A DNA stretch of 64,000 nt from Rikenellaceae bacterium. Lineage in GTDB: Bacteria; Bacteroidota; Bacteroidia; Bacteroidales; Rikenellaceae. The translations under genes and the position numbers were made by a program. The stretch lies in NCBI GenBank assembly GCA_017935625.1, contig JAGBHC010000051.1, forward strand, positions 1-64,000, given 5' to 3'. This document shows, in pieces, positions 1-8,013 of this stretch; the stretch's first letter is position 1; each line of letters opens with the position of its first letter. The notes under the pieces were generated by a model. The model searched no databases, was not told where the DNA came from, and saw nothing but the letters and a program-made list of their open reading frames with translations.

Positions 1-749
1 CAGAACCGAGAGAGATTGGGGCCTTGCATAAAGGCAGAAAAAGAATGGAGGCCCGCTCCAAGACCGCCAAAGAATGAAAGCCTTGCCCGGAACCGAAAGT
101 AACCGGATAACCCCGTCCGAACTTCCACGACAAAAGAGTGCTCCACCCGACCGAGCGCAGCTGGCAGCAGTTTCCCGCGAGGCATCCGTTTCAGCCCGAG
201 GAGCGGCCGAGCCCCTGATTTTCTGCTGGCGGCAGCTTTTGGTTCTTTTCGCTGTCGAAAAGAACATGTAAGAGAAAATCAAAGGTTCTATCGGACGGGG
301 GATTGTATATTTTAACAGTTCCCAATGTAAAAAATAGTAAATCACGCTCTGTGTGCGCTGCCGAAAAGAACATATAAAAATCACACTCTGCGTGCGCAGA
401 CGTTCTTCGGGGGGCCGGGGGGGGGCAAAAGAACCGCAAACCACCGTCAGGCGGGAATCGGGGAGCCAAGCGGGAAGGAGACGCCCGCCGGCCATTCTTG
501 TGAGGCATTTTCAATAAAGCACGCACTGCGTGTCGCCGCCGAAAAGGGCAATCAGGCAACCGATTCATCGAGCATCTGGCAGACGGCGGCCATACCCAGC
601 AGCGCGGCAGGCGGACTCCATTCCCGCCGCCCGTATCCGCAGGACCGCGGCCGCGGCAACCCGGCCGGCATTCCCCCTGCGGCACCTCTCTTTCTTCGGC
701 CAAAAAAAGAAGAATCGAAAAATCATGCGAAAAAATGATGCGATTGTGT
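1..749. other. gene-free region with short repeats
   Basis: I find no convincing gene here; open frames on both strands have arginine/proline-rich, low-complexity translations. The region holds a perfect inverted repeat (GTTCTTTTCG, 4-nt loop, CGAAAAGAAC; 242-265), a second looser one (361-371 with 402-410), repeated copies of a CCGAAAAG core (about 361 and 538) and CACnCnCTGnGTG-like palindromes near 341, 382 and 517. A run of nine G lies at 417-425. It looks like repeat-rich intergenic DNA before ECF module A. Confidence 0.6.
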
Positions 750-757
750 TACATTTG
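750..757 (+). promoter_or_regulatory. housekeeping promoter -7 box for sigma factor A
   Basis: TACATTTG matches the Bacteroidetes -7 consensus TAnnTTTG. No clear -33 TTTG is visible. A start site near 764 lies downstream of the in-frame ATG at 725 and so favours the GTG at 824 as the translation start. Confidence 0.55.
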
Positions 758-823
758 TTCCACCTCATCCGTCATTACAGAAACACGACAGGAAGAGAAC
801 AAGCGCTAACGACTTCCCGAAAA

Positions 824-1330
824 GTGAACGGTCAGGAATTCAACATACGCATAGTGGCATTCAAGGACAGGATGTTCCGTTTCGCCAAGAGCATTCTGCG
901 CGACACGTCGGAGGCGGAGGATGCCACGCAGGACACCCTCGAGAAGCTGTGGCGGCGCAGAGAGAGCCTCGACCGATGCGACAACATAGACGCTTTCGTC
1001 ATCGCATCGGTCAAGAACGTCTGCTACGACCGGCTGCGCTCCCGCAGGGCCGCCGACCGGCGCAACGAGGTCATCCGCCGGACCGCACCCGCGACCGTTT
1101 CGCCCCAGCGTCTCGACGACTGCGACCTCAGGGAGCTACTCGAACGGACGATAGCCGCCCTGCCCGACCGGCAGCGCGAGGCGATGCACCTGCGCGACAT
1201 CGAGGGATGCGACATGGAGGAGATAGCGCAAATCATGGGCTGCGACCAGGACACGGTGCGGGTCACCCTCTCCCGGGCCCGGAAACGGATAAAAGAGGAG
1301 ATGCTGAAAATCATGAACTATGGAATATAA
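824..1330 (+). CDS. ECF-type RNA polymerase sigma factor (module A)
   Basis: Encodes about 168 residues with sigma region 2 (FKDRMFRFAKSILRDTSEAEDATQD, split here as FKDRMFRFAKSIL then SEAEDATQDTLEKLWRR) and region 4 (LPDRQREAMHLRD and a helix-turn-helix ending TVRVTLSRARKRI). It should direct RNA polymerase to a dedicated promoter set. The frame is open upstream to 530, but the predicted transcript begins near 764, so I chose the GTG at 824, which puts region 2 close to the N-terminus as usual for the family. The 3' end overlaps the next gene by 11 bp, which implies translational coupling with a likely anti-sigma factor. The target promoters are not identifiable here; the ECF motif described for module B is absent upstream. 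Confidence 0.9.
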   Translation: MNGQEFNIRIVAFKDRMFRFAKSILRDTSEAEDATQDTLEKLWRRRESLDRCDNIDAFVIASVKNVCYDRLRSRRAADRRNEVIRRTAPATVSPQRLDDCDLRELLERTIAALPDRQREAMHLRDIEGCDMEEIAQIMGCDQDTVRVTLSRARKRIKEEMLKIMNYGI

Positions 1331-1796
1331 CGAAGCACATATCGAGAGCCTGCTGGAACGCTACTTCGAGGGGGACACCGACCTGCGGCAGGAGGCCGAG
1401 CTCCGGGAGTTCTTCCGCTCGGCAGACCCCGCAAAGCTCCCGCAGAGGTGGGCCTGCGCCCGCACGCTGTTCGCCTACCTGGACGACCGCCGGGCCGAGT
1501 GCGCCCCCCGCGGCATCGGACTGCGCATCCCCCGCCGGGAGAGCCTGCTGCGCCGCGTCGCACGCTATTCGGCGGCGGCAGCCGCGGCGGCGGTACTCGC
1601 CGCAGGGCTGCTGACCCTCTCCCGCCGCAACAGCGAACCCGTCTACTGCTACATCGACGGGCAGCCCGTCACCGACCTCGAAACCGCGTTCCGCGCCACC
1701 GGATATCTCCAGCCGCTCAACGCTTTCGGGCAGTCCGTCGGTCCGCTGGACGAACTGTTCGGAGGGGGGGGGAACGAGACCGACGACCGCGATTGA
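1320..1796 (+). CDS. small single-pass membrane protein, probable anti-sigma factor (module A)
   Basis: 158 residues. The N-terminal 75 are charged and contain HIESLLERYFEG, a pattern typical of Bacteroidetes anti-sigma-like proteins (inference; there is no zinc-binding HxxxCxxC motif). One membrane segment (about residues 79-100, Ala-rich then AGLLTL) is followed by a short periplasmic part. It overlaps the sigma gene by 11 bp, the usual arrangement for sigma/anti-sigma pairs. Oddity: a run of nine G (1764-1772) lies eight codons before the stop. A slip there would only swap the last residues for a slightly longer tail. I infer that it holds sigma A at the inner membrane. Confidence 0.75.
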   Translation: MEYNEAHIESLLERYFEGDTDLRQEAELREFFRSADPAKLPQRWACARTLFAYLDDRRAECAPRGIGLRIPRRESLLRRVARYSAAAAAAAVLAAGLLTLSRRNSEPVYCYIDGQPVTDLETAFRATGYLQPLNAFGQSVGPLDELFGGGGNETDDRD

Positions 1797-1830
1797 AAAT
1801 TTGACAAACAGAGGATAAACAAGAAACGCC

Positions 1831-2703
1831 ATGAAAAGATTCCCGCTGCTCATTCCGGCCCTGCTCTGCGCGACCCTCGCCGCAGCACAGCAGACCCGCA
1901 CCACGACCACCCTCTCCGCCAACGGCGACAAAATCGAAATCGCCGACTCCACGGGCACCCATCTCGTCACCCTTTCGCCCGGCTCCGACCGCGGCCAGGT
2001 GGTGCTCGGCGTGGGGTCGTTCGCCATCACCCTCGAAGGCCGCAGACAGACCGAAAACCATCAGCCCCGCATCGTGGTCACCGACGACGACGAGCAGACC
2101 TTCATCCGCATAGACACCCGTCGCCGCAAGAAAATCTACCTCGGCACCTTCGGCCATCCCGAATTCGGCTTCAACTTCTTCGCCCGGCAGTCCTATTCGC
2201 ACTACGCCCCCGAACTGGACGGGTTCATGGACCTGAAGCCCGGCAAGTCGATACACTTCGGATTCACGCTGCTCGACTTCCGCATCAACAACTTCTCGAC
2301 GGGCCTTCACTTCATGTTCAACGACTACGCCTTCAGCGAGAACATCACCGTGCGGCGCGAAAACGGCACCATCGTCCCCGTGACCCTCGACCGCGACTAC
2401 AAGAAATCGAAGATGAACACCGCCGCCATCGGCATTCCCGTCAAATACAAAATCAACCTCGGCAAGGGCTTCAGCCTCACGCCCGGCCTCTACGGCGACC
2501 TGACGCTGGGGGCCCACACCAAATACAAACGCCCCAAGCACAAGGAGCGTCTCTCGGGCGTCAATCCGTGGCAGAGCGGCGCGAGCCTCTACTTCGCCTA
2601 CCGCCACATCGGCATCTACGCCCGCTACGGCTTCAGCCAGACCTTCCGCGACGGCCAGGGACCCCGGCTGCATCCGGTGTCGATAGGCTTCGTGCTGAAC
2701 TGA
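1831..2703 (+). CDS. outer-membrane beta-barrel protein (module A)
   Basis: 290 residues with a signal peptide (MKRFPLLIPALLCATLAAAQ) and a long stretch of alternating amphipathic strands ending in an aromatic-rich, barrel-like C-terminus (IGFVLN). It resembles the PorT/outer-membrane barrel group of Bacteroidetes, without a specific assignment. It lies 34 bp after the anti-sigma candidate in the same operon, which suggests it may be the sensor or the protected target of module A. In module B the equivalent barrel is fused to the anti-sigma-like part. Confidence 0.75.
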   Translation: MKRFPLLIPALLCATLAAAQQTRTTTTLSANGDKIEIADSTGTHLVTLSPGSDRGQVVLGVGSFAITLEGRRQTENHQPRIVVTDDDEQTFIRIDTRRRKKIYLGTFGHPEFGFNFFARQSYSHYAPELDGFMDLKPGKSIHFGFTLLDFRINNFSTGLHFMFNDYAFSENITVRRENGTIVPVTLDRDYKKSKMNTAAIGIPVKYKINLGKGFSLTPGLYGDLTLGAHTKYKRPKHKERLSGVNPWQSGASLYFAYRHIGIYARYGFSQTFRDGQGPRLHPVSIGFVLN

Positions 2704-2750
2704 CCGGCGCCGCGCCTGCACAAACAATCGAAAACAAGGAGTTACACGAT

Positions 2751-3419
2751 ATGAAACGATTCATCGCCCTATGGATTATCCCGTTGCTGATGCTGCCCGC
2801 CGCAGCTTCGGCCCAACAGCGGGACTTCAACGACTTCTACAGGAAATATTCCGGCCGGGAGGGATACACGAGCATCGAAATCACCGCCGAAATGGCGCGC
2901 ATGCTCGGCAACGCCGTCACCTCCCGCACCGACAACACCCGGCTCGGCGAACTGCTCGGCGACATCCGGTCGATACGCATCGTGGTGTCGAAATGGCTGC
3001 ACGACGACTACCGCAGCGACATGGAGCGCCTGACCTCCGGCGGCGCCTACCGCCTGATGTCGGTGGTCACCCGCGACGGACAGACCACCCGCTTCTACTA
3101 CACCGGCAACCAGCGTTCGGGCGACGCGGAGTTTCTCATGCTCTCGACGGGAGCCGCGGAGAACGTGGTGGTGAACATCTTCGGGGCGTTCGACATCAAG
3201 GACATCTCCCAGCTCTCGACACTCAAGATTTCGGGGCTCAACCGCATCGACTACCCCGAAACCCCGGCCGAAGGCACCTCCTCCGTCACCTCTTCCGGCT
3301 CGTCGGCCACCATCAACGTCTCCGAATCGGCCACCGTGGAGGTATTCGGCTCGGACGTGGGCGACAATCCCCGGGTGACCAAAAGCCGCACCTCGCAGCT
3401 ATCCATCAAAGACCGCTGA
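2751..3419 (+). CDS. DUF4252 family secreted protein (module A)
   Basis: 222 residues starting MKRFIALWII with a signal peptide cleaved after ASA-QQ. The segment around SIEITAEMARMLGN and the following IRSIRIVVSKW, then YRLMSVVTRDGQTTRFYY, match what I know of DUF4252, a family of unknown function often found next to ECF sigma/anti-sigma genes in Bacteroidetes. The C-terminus is Ser/Thr-rich (SSVTSSGSSATINVSES). It is the last gene of module A, 47 bp after the barrel gene. The frame is open upstream, but the ATG at 2751 gives the signal peptide directly. Confidence 0.75.
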   Translation: MKRFIALWIIPLLMLPAAASAQQRDFNDFYRKYSGREGYTSIEITAEMARMLGNAVTSRTDNTRLGELLGDIRSIRIVVSKWLHDDYRSDMERLTSGGAYRLMSVVTRDGQTTRFYYTGNQRSGDAEFLMLSTGAAENVVVNIFGAFDIKDISQLSTLKISGLNRIDYPETPAEGTSSVTSSGSSATINVSESATVEVFGSDVGDNPRVTKSRTSQLSIKDR

Positions 3420-3454
3420 CGCAACTCATACGACACACAACCTGAATAAACGCC

Positions 3455-3496
3455 CGGAGCCGCCCGATTCGTTCGGACGGCTCCCTCTTATTTTCC
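3455..3496 (+). terminator. terminator after module A
   Basis: An inverted repeat of GGAGCCG type around a TTCG-containing loop, closed by CGGCTCC and followed by CTCTTATTTT, lies 36 bp after the DUF4252 stop. Confidence 0.65.
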
Positions 3497-3548
3497 GATG
3501 CGGCAGGCCCGCCGCCGCTCCGGCCCGTGCCCCGCGCTCCTCGGCCCG

Positions 3549-5891
3549 CTACTCCGTCTTCAGCGTGAAGGCATACTGCGGAATCACCCGCACCCCGTCG
3601 ATGCGGCACACCGGGGCGTCGGGCAGTCCGGCCACCGCCGAGGCGGGCAAATCCCGCAGGAACGGCGCACCGGGACGCAGCGGCCGGAAATAGAAGTTCA
3701 TCCCCTCGTCGCCCAGCCGGTCGCGGAACCTTCTCAGTCCGATTATCCACGGCTCGCCGCTCCAGAAGCGGTCGAGCACCAGCTCCCCGTCGAGGAAAGC
3801 CATCGCCACGTCGGCCGTATAGTCCAGCCGCAGGAAGAGGTCGTTCACCTGCTCGGGGAGCTCGAGCTCTCCGAAGCGGACAATCATGCGGCGCGACCCC
3901 ACCCGTTCGACCTCGGGCCGCAACGCCACGGGAGCCACCTCGGCCGTCTGCACCTGCCAGCCGCGGGACGAGGGATAGAGCACGTAATCGACCCGGTTCT
4001 CCCCGAGGCTCAGCAACCGCACGCCGTCCTCCTCCTCGAGCACGGTCGCTCCGGTCACCAGCAGCCGGCCGCCCACCTTGCAGGCATCGAGCGCCTGCCG
4101 GCGGGTAAGCGTGGTCACCCGCACCCGGCTGCCGTCGGCGCAGCGCACGGCGAAGGTGCTGCCCAGCCCGGGCTCGGGAGCGTAGAAGGCACGTCCGCGC
4201 ACCGTGGACGAATCGAACCGATACTCCGGAGTCATGCCCTCCGGCGCGAAGAAGATGAAGTGTTCGCCGCCCGCCTCCTCGAGCCGCATCAACGGCTGGG
4301 CGGTGGCATAGACGAGCCGGGCCGCGCCCAACCGCATGTTCACGGGCAGAATGGCGCTCGCATCCTTGCCCAGCGTGAAACCGCCCGAGGCGGGAATCCG
4401 CACCGTGCCGCCCGGCAGGTCCAGCTTCACCTGCAGGTCGCACAGGGCCCGGCGCGCCGTATCGTGGTCCTGGGCATTGGTCATGAAAAGGAATCCCGCC
4501 TCGCCGTCCGTCCTCAACGCATAGCGCAGCGTCTCCCGATTGGCCGGCGAAAGGGTGTCATACCCCTCGGGCAGCACCGTCCGCATGGGGGCGAGCCGCT
4601 CGCCGAAGTCGCCCACGAACGCATGCAGCAGCCGCAACCGGCGGTAGGAGTCGCGTTCGAGTCCGAACTCGCCCAGCGGGGCCTGGAAATCGTATGAAAT
4701 TTTCGGACACGCGGGCTCCTCGCTCAGGAATCCGCCGTCGGGGCTCACGGGGGTCGAACCGCCGTGATACATGTAGTATCCGATGCCGTTGGCACCGCTG
4801 CCCAGCGAACGGACCATCATCGCCTCGGCCGCCTCGCCCGTCACCACGCAGCGGCGCGAATAGGTCATCTGAATGCCCACGCCCATCTCGGCGCACAGCG
4901 AGGGGAAGAGGTCGGTGTCGTAGCGGACGGGCGAATAGTCGGGCTCATGCTGAATGTCCTTGAACAGACAGAAGGGCGACATCTGCCCCCGGGGCGTCCA
5001 GGTGGGATAGGTGTAGGCCGCCGTCACGGGCAGCGCCTGGTTGCCAATCACCGCCGCCATACCCCATCCGGTGGCCGTGTAGAGCGGGGTAATCATACCG
5101 GCCTTTTCGGCCATCCGCTTGAGGGTGAGCATGTGGCGTTCGCCCATCTCCGCCGCGGTGATGCGCCGTGTCTGCACGCCCACCCCCTCCATGGTGGTGG
5201 CGGCATCGTAGACGGCCGTGGTGCGGTCCTTGGGTTCGCCCTCGTAGAAGAGGGCCCACGGAGCCGACGAGTGCTGGAGTTCGTTCTCAATCTGAATGCC
5301 GATGACCGGACCGCCGTCCTTGTAGTAGAGGCCTTCGAGCCGGGCGGCAATCTCTCCGTAGAGCCGCTCCACGTAGCGCAGATAGCGCGGGTCGTCGGTG
5401 CGCACCTCCAGCGGACGGGCGAACAGCCAGTCGGGCAGGCCGCCGTTGCGCATCTCGCCGTGGCAGAACGGTCCGACCCGGACCACCACCTGCAGCCCGA
5501 GCTCGCCGCACAACCGCACGAAACGCCTCAGGTCGCGGTTGCCGCTCCAGTCGAACACCCCCTCCCGCGGCTCGTGCACGTTCCAGAAGACATAGGTGGG
5601 CACCACGGTCACGCCGCCGGCCTTGATTTTCCGAAGCGCCTGCTCCCACTCCGCAAGCGGGTAGCGGCAATAGTGGAATTCGCCCATGACCGGAATCGTC
5701 GGGCGGCCATCCACGCTCAGGTAGAAGCTGTTCACCTCGATGGAGCCTCCCGAGGGATTCGTGCCTCCGAGGGCGAGATGTCCGGTGCGAACCGGTCTCC
5801 CTTCGGCGGGGACCTTCAGTTCGTAGAGTTTTTGGGCCCCGGCTCCGGCACAGACGAGAAGCAGCAGGGCGGATAGCAGCGATTTTTTCAT
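3549..5891 (-). CDS. secreted glycoside hydrolase family 35 beta-galactosidase
   Basis: 780 residues with a signal peptide (MKKSLLSALLLLVCAGAGAQ). The family 35 catalytic TIM barrel is clear: GEFHYCRYP near 70, FWNVHEPREGVFDW near 102-115, GPFCHGEMRNGGLPDW near 140-155. IQIENE places the acid/base at about E204, and SLCAEMG places the likely nucleophile at about E335. The C-terminal half has beta-sandwich-like segments. It should release terminal beta-galactose from glycans in the periplasm or at the surface. Unusually for a Bacteroidales polysaccharide gene, no SusC/SusD pair is adjacent, so it stands alone. It has its own promoter (5946-5977). Confidence 0.9.
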   Translation of the reverse strand: MKKSLLSALLLLVCAGAGAQKLYELKVPAEGRPVRTGHLALGGTNPSGGSIEVNSFYLSVDGRPTIPVMGEFHYCRYPLAEWEQALRKIKAGGVTVVPTYVFWNVHEPREGVFDWSGNRDLRRFVRLCGELGLQVVVRVGPFCHGEMRNGGLPDWLFARPLEVRTDDPRYLRYVERLYGEIAARLEGLYYKDGGPVIGIQIENELQHSSAPWALFYEGEPKDRTTAVYDAATTMEGVGVQTRRITAAEMGERHMLTLKRMAEKAGMITPLYTATGWGMAAVIGNQALPVTAAYTYPTWTPRGQMSPFCLFKDIQHEPDYSPVRYDTDLFPSLCAEMGVGIQMTYSRRCVVTGEAAEAMMVRSLGSGANGIGYYMYHGGSTPVSPDGGFLSEEPACPKISYDFQAPLGEFGLERDSYRRLRLLHAFVGDFGERLAPMRTVLPEGYDTLSPANRETLRYALRTDGEAGFLFMTNAQDHDTARRALCDLQVKLDLPGGTVRIPASGGFTLGKDASAILPVNMRLGAARLVYATAQPLMRLEEAGGEHFIFFAPEGMTPEYRFDSSTVRGRAFYAPEPGLGSTFAVRCADGSRVRVTTLTRRQALDACKVGGRLLVTGATVLEEEDGVRLLSLGENRVDYVLYPSSRGWQVQTAEVAPVALRPEVERVGSRRMIVRFGELELPEQVNDLFLRLDYTADVAMAFLDGELVLDRFWSGEPWIIGLRRFRDRLGDEGMNFYFRPLRPGAPFLRDLPASAVAGLPDAPVCRIDGVRVIPQYAFTLKTE

Positions 5892-5945
5892 TTCAGGCGA
5901 GATGGATAAGTTAAACGTTCCGGGGCTTCATGCCCCGAATAAGAA

Positions 5946-5977
5946 CAAAGATAGGCATATTCCGCCATATTCGCAAC
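5946..5977 (-). promoter_or_regulatory. promoter of the GH35 gene
   Basis: Read on the minus strand, the -7 box is TATCTTTG (5946-5953) and a GTTG -33 box (5974-5977) lies 20 bp upstream. The leader contains a small hairpin, CGGGGC-TTCAT-GCCCCG (5921-5937). The rest of 5892-6106 shows nothing else. Confidence 0.6.
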
Positions 5978-6106
5978 CAGCCCGCCCCGCAGAGCGCACA
6001 GGAGCGTCGTGCCGCATCCGGGAAACGGTGCCGGCCGCCCCATCCCCGGAATGCAGACCCTCCGCTGCAGTCCGCTGCCGGTGGCGGATACCCATCCCTC
6101 GACACG

Positions 6107-6131
6107 AAAAAGGCCCGGAACTCTCCGGGCC
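6107..6131 (-). terminator. terminator after lemA
   Basis: The stem GGCCCGGA/TCCGGGCC (6112-6131) is followed on the minus strand by CTTTTTCG. Confidence 0.65.
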
Positions 6132-6192
6132 CGACGCCGCCAGGGCGGACGTATCGTAATTCATGAAAAAGACTTCACCTGCGACGTTCCCC

Positions 6193-6774
6193 TCAGAACT
6201 CCACCTTGGGCGCCTGCCGGCTGCCGGGTTCGGCCTCGAAATAGGGCTTGGCGTCGAATCCGAACACCGATGCGAAGACGGAGGTCGGGAAACGGCGGAT
6301 GGAGGTGTTGTAGTCGCGCGCCACCTCGTTGAAGCGGTTGCGCTCCACGGAGATGCGATTCTCCGTACCTTCGATTTGGGCCTGCAGCTCCAGGAAATTC
6401 TGGTTGGCTTTCAGGTCGGGATAGTTCTCGGTTATCATCATCAGACGCCCGATGGCCGAGGTGACCTCGCCCTGAGCCGCCTGAAACTCCTGCAGACGCT
6501 CCGGAGTCAGATTCTCGGCATCCACCGTAATCTGCGTCGCCTTGGCACGGGCCTCCACCACGCCCTCCAGCGTGGAGGTTTCGTGCGCGGCATAGCCCTT
6601 GACGGTGGCCACCAAATTGGGAATCAGGTCACTGCGACGCTGATACTGGTTCTCCACCTGGGACCAGGCGGTCTTCACGTTCTCATCCTTGGCGACCAGC
6701 CCGTTGTAGGCGCTCACCCCCCAGATGACGATTACCGCAACCACGGCAATCAGGATAATCGTACTCTTTTTCAT
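6193..6774 (-). CDS. LemA family membrane protein
   Basis: 193 residues: an N-terminal membrane anchor (IILIAVVAVIVIWGV, residues 6-20), then YNGLVAKDENVKTAWSQVE and the helical domain with RRSDLIPNLVATVKGY, the LemA signature. LemA proteins are of uncertain function; they are helical, face the periplasm and are commonly paired with TPM-domain proteins. Here the partner lies 80 bp upstream on the same strand, so the two probably act together at the envelope. Confidence 0.92.
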   Translation of the reverse strand: MKKSTIILIAVVAVIVIWGVSAYNGLVAKDENVKTAWSQVENQYQRRSDLIPNLVATVKGYAAHETSTLEGVVEARAKATQITVDAENLTPERLQEFQAAQGEVTSAIGRLMMITENYPDLKANQNFLELQAQIEGTENRISVERNRFNEVARDYNTSIRRFPTSVFASVFGFDAKPYFEAEPGSRQAPKVEF

Positions 6775-6854
6775 CGTATATGCTTAATAGTTTATGTGTG
6801 TGTCCTTTTTTCGGTCCGTCCGCCGCACACGCGCCGGCCCGGACCCCGATGCGG

Positions 6855-7778
6855 TCAGAAGCGGCTCGTGGCTCCGCCGCCGCCGAAACTGCCGCCGCCG
6901 AAGCTGCCACCGAACCCTCCGCCGAAACTGCCGCCCCTGAAGCCGCCGAATCCGCCCGAACCTCCCGGAAAGGGTCCGCCGCCTCCCAGGCCGTTGTCAC
7001 GCGGCTCCCGCACCTTGTAGGAGTAGGTGTATCCGCAGTAGCGGCACCGCTTGGTGCGTTCGCGGGTGATGTAGTGCGCATTGCGCGAAACCTCCTTGTC
7101 CGACACCAGGCGCATCGCCCCGTACTTGCGGCAGCGGCGGCACCGGTTGCTCACCGAATGGCCCAGCGCCACGACCCCGATGAAGAGCAGCGGCACGCCC
7201 ACCAGCAGCAGGAGCACCCGTCCCACGGGAATCTCCTCCTCTGCGGCCTGCGGCACGAAGTCGAGCTCCGCTCCGTTCAGGTGGTCGTACACCGCCCGTA
7301 CGCCGGCCGTCATGCCTCCGTCCCAGTCGTTTTCGGCCAGCAGGGGAGTCATCTTCGTGGTCTGAATGCGTTTGCAGAGCGCGTCGGGCAGCACCCCCTC
7401 CAGACCGTATCCCGTCTCGAAGCGCAGCGCACGCTGGTCCACCACCAGCAGTATCACCATGCCGTTGTCCCGCTCGCGGCCGCCGACGCCCCACTCCGTA
7501 CCCAGCCGCAGGGCGAAATCGGCCGGGTCGGCATCGCCTATCGAAGCGAGCGCCGCCACGGCAATCTGCGCCACGCCGCGCTGCTTGAGGTCGTAGAGCA
7601 TCGAATCCATCGTCGCCACGGCACGTTCCGAAAGCACGCCGTCGGGATTGCTCACCAGACGCCGGGCATCGCTCCTCTGCACGTTGGGAATCTCTTCGAC
7701 GGACCGGGAATCCGCTCCGGCGCCACCGCCCGCCAGCAGAAAAACCGCCAGCAGCATTATCGCAACCATACGTCTCAT
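6855..7778 (-). CDS. TPM-domain (YgcG-like) membrane protein with zinc ribbon and glycine-rich tail
   Basis: 307 residues. A signal peptide is followed by a TPM domain (about 38-165; VSNPDGVLSERAVATMDSML, then ERDNGMVILLVVDQRALRFE). A membrane segment (VLLLLVGVPLLFIGVVAL, about 193-210) follows, then a CxxC...CxxC zinc ribbon (NRCRRCRKYG and KRCRYCGYTY) and a Gly/Phe/Ser-rich C-terminus. This architecture is typical of TPM proteins paired with LemA. The biochemical role is unknown; some TPM domains have phosphatase activity. It is the first gene of the pair. Confidence 0.88.
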   Translation of the reverse strand: MRRMVAIMLLAVFLLAGGGAGADSRSVEEIPNVQRSDARRLVSNPDGVLSERAVATMDSMLYDLKQRGVAQIAVAALASIGDADPADFALRLGTEWGVGGRERDNGMVILLVVDQRALRFETGYGLEGVLPDALCKRIQTTKMTPLLAENDWDGGMTAGVRAVYDHLNGAELDFVPQAAEEEIPVGRVLLLLVGVPLLFIGVVALGHSVSNRCRRCRKYGAMRLVSDKEVSRNAHYITRERTKRCRYCGYTYSYKVREPRDNGLGGGGPFPGGSGGFGGFRGGSFGGGFGGSFGGGSFGGGGATSRF

Positions 7779-7803
7779 CGTGGGAAAACAGTAATTTTAT
7801 CGA

Positions 7804-7836
7804 CAAAGATATTCATTTTGTATCAATTTTTTCAAA
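7804..7836 (-). promoter_or_regulatory. promoter of TPM-lemA operon
   Basis: On the minus strand the -7 box is TATCTTTG (7804-7811) and the -33 box is TTTG (7833-7836), 21 bp apart. This is a near-ideal Bacteroidetes promoter and diverges from the manA promoter. Confidence 0.75.
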
Positions 7837-7844
7837 AAACTTCA

Positions 7845-7852
7845 TACATTTG
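7845..7852 (+). promoter_or_regulatory. promoter -7 box for manA
   Basis: TACATTTG matches TAnnTTTG. The nearest TTTG (7817-7820) is 24 bp upstream, slightly long. It overlaps the divergent promoter region, so the two transcripts share about 50 bp of control DNA. Confidence 0.55.
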
Positions 7853-8013
7853 TATTGAATGCGGCGTTTGTCCACAGGCCATTTCCGCCGGAAACCCGAT
7901 GTCAAAAACCGGGCCCGCGACCCGGACCGGCCCCCCGGCGGCGAATGGTATGCTTATTGCACCGGAAAACGCCCGAGACACGAAACAAGAGACTAACAGG
8001 CAAGAAAATAGAC

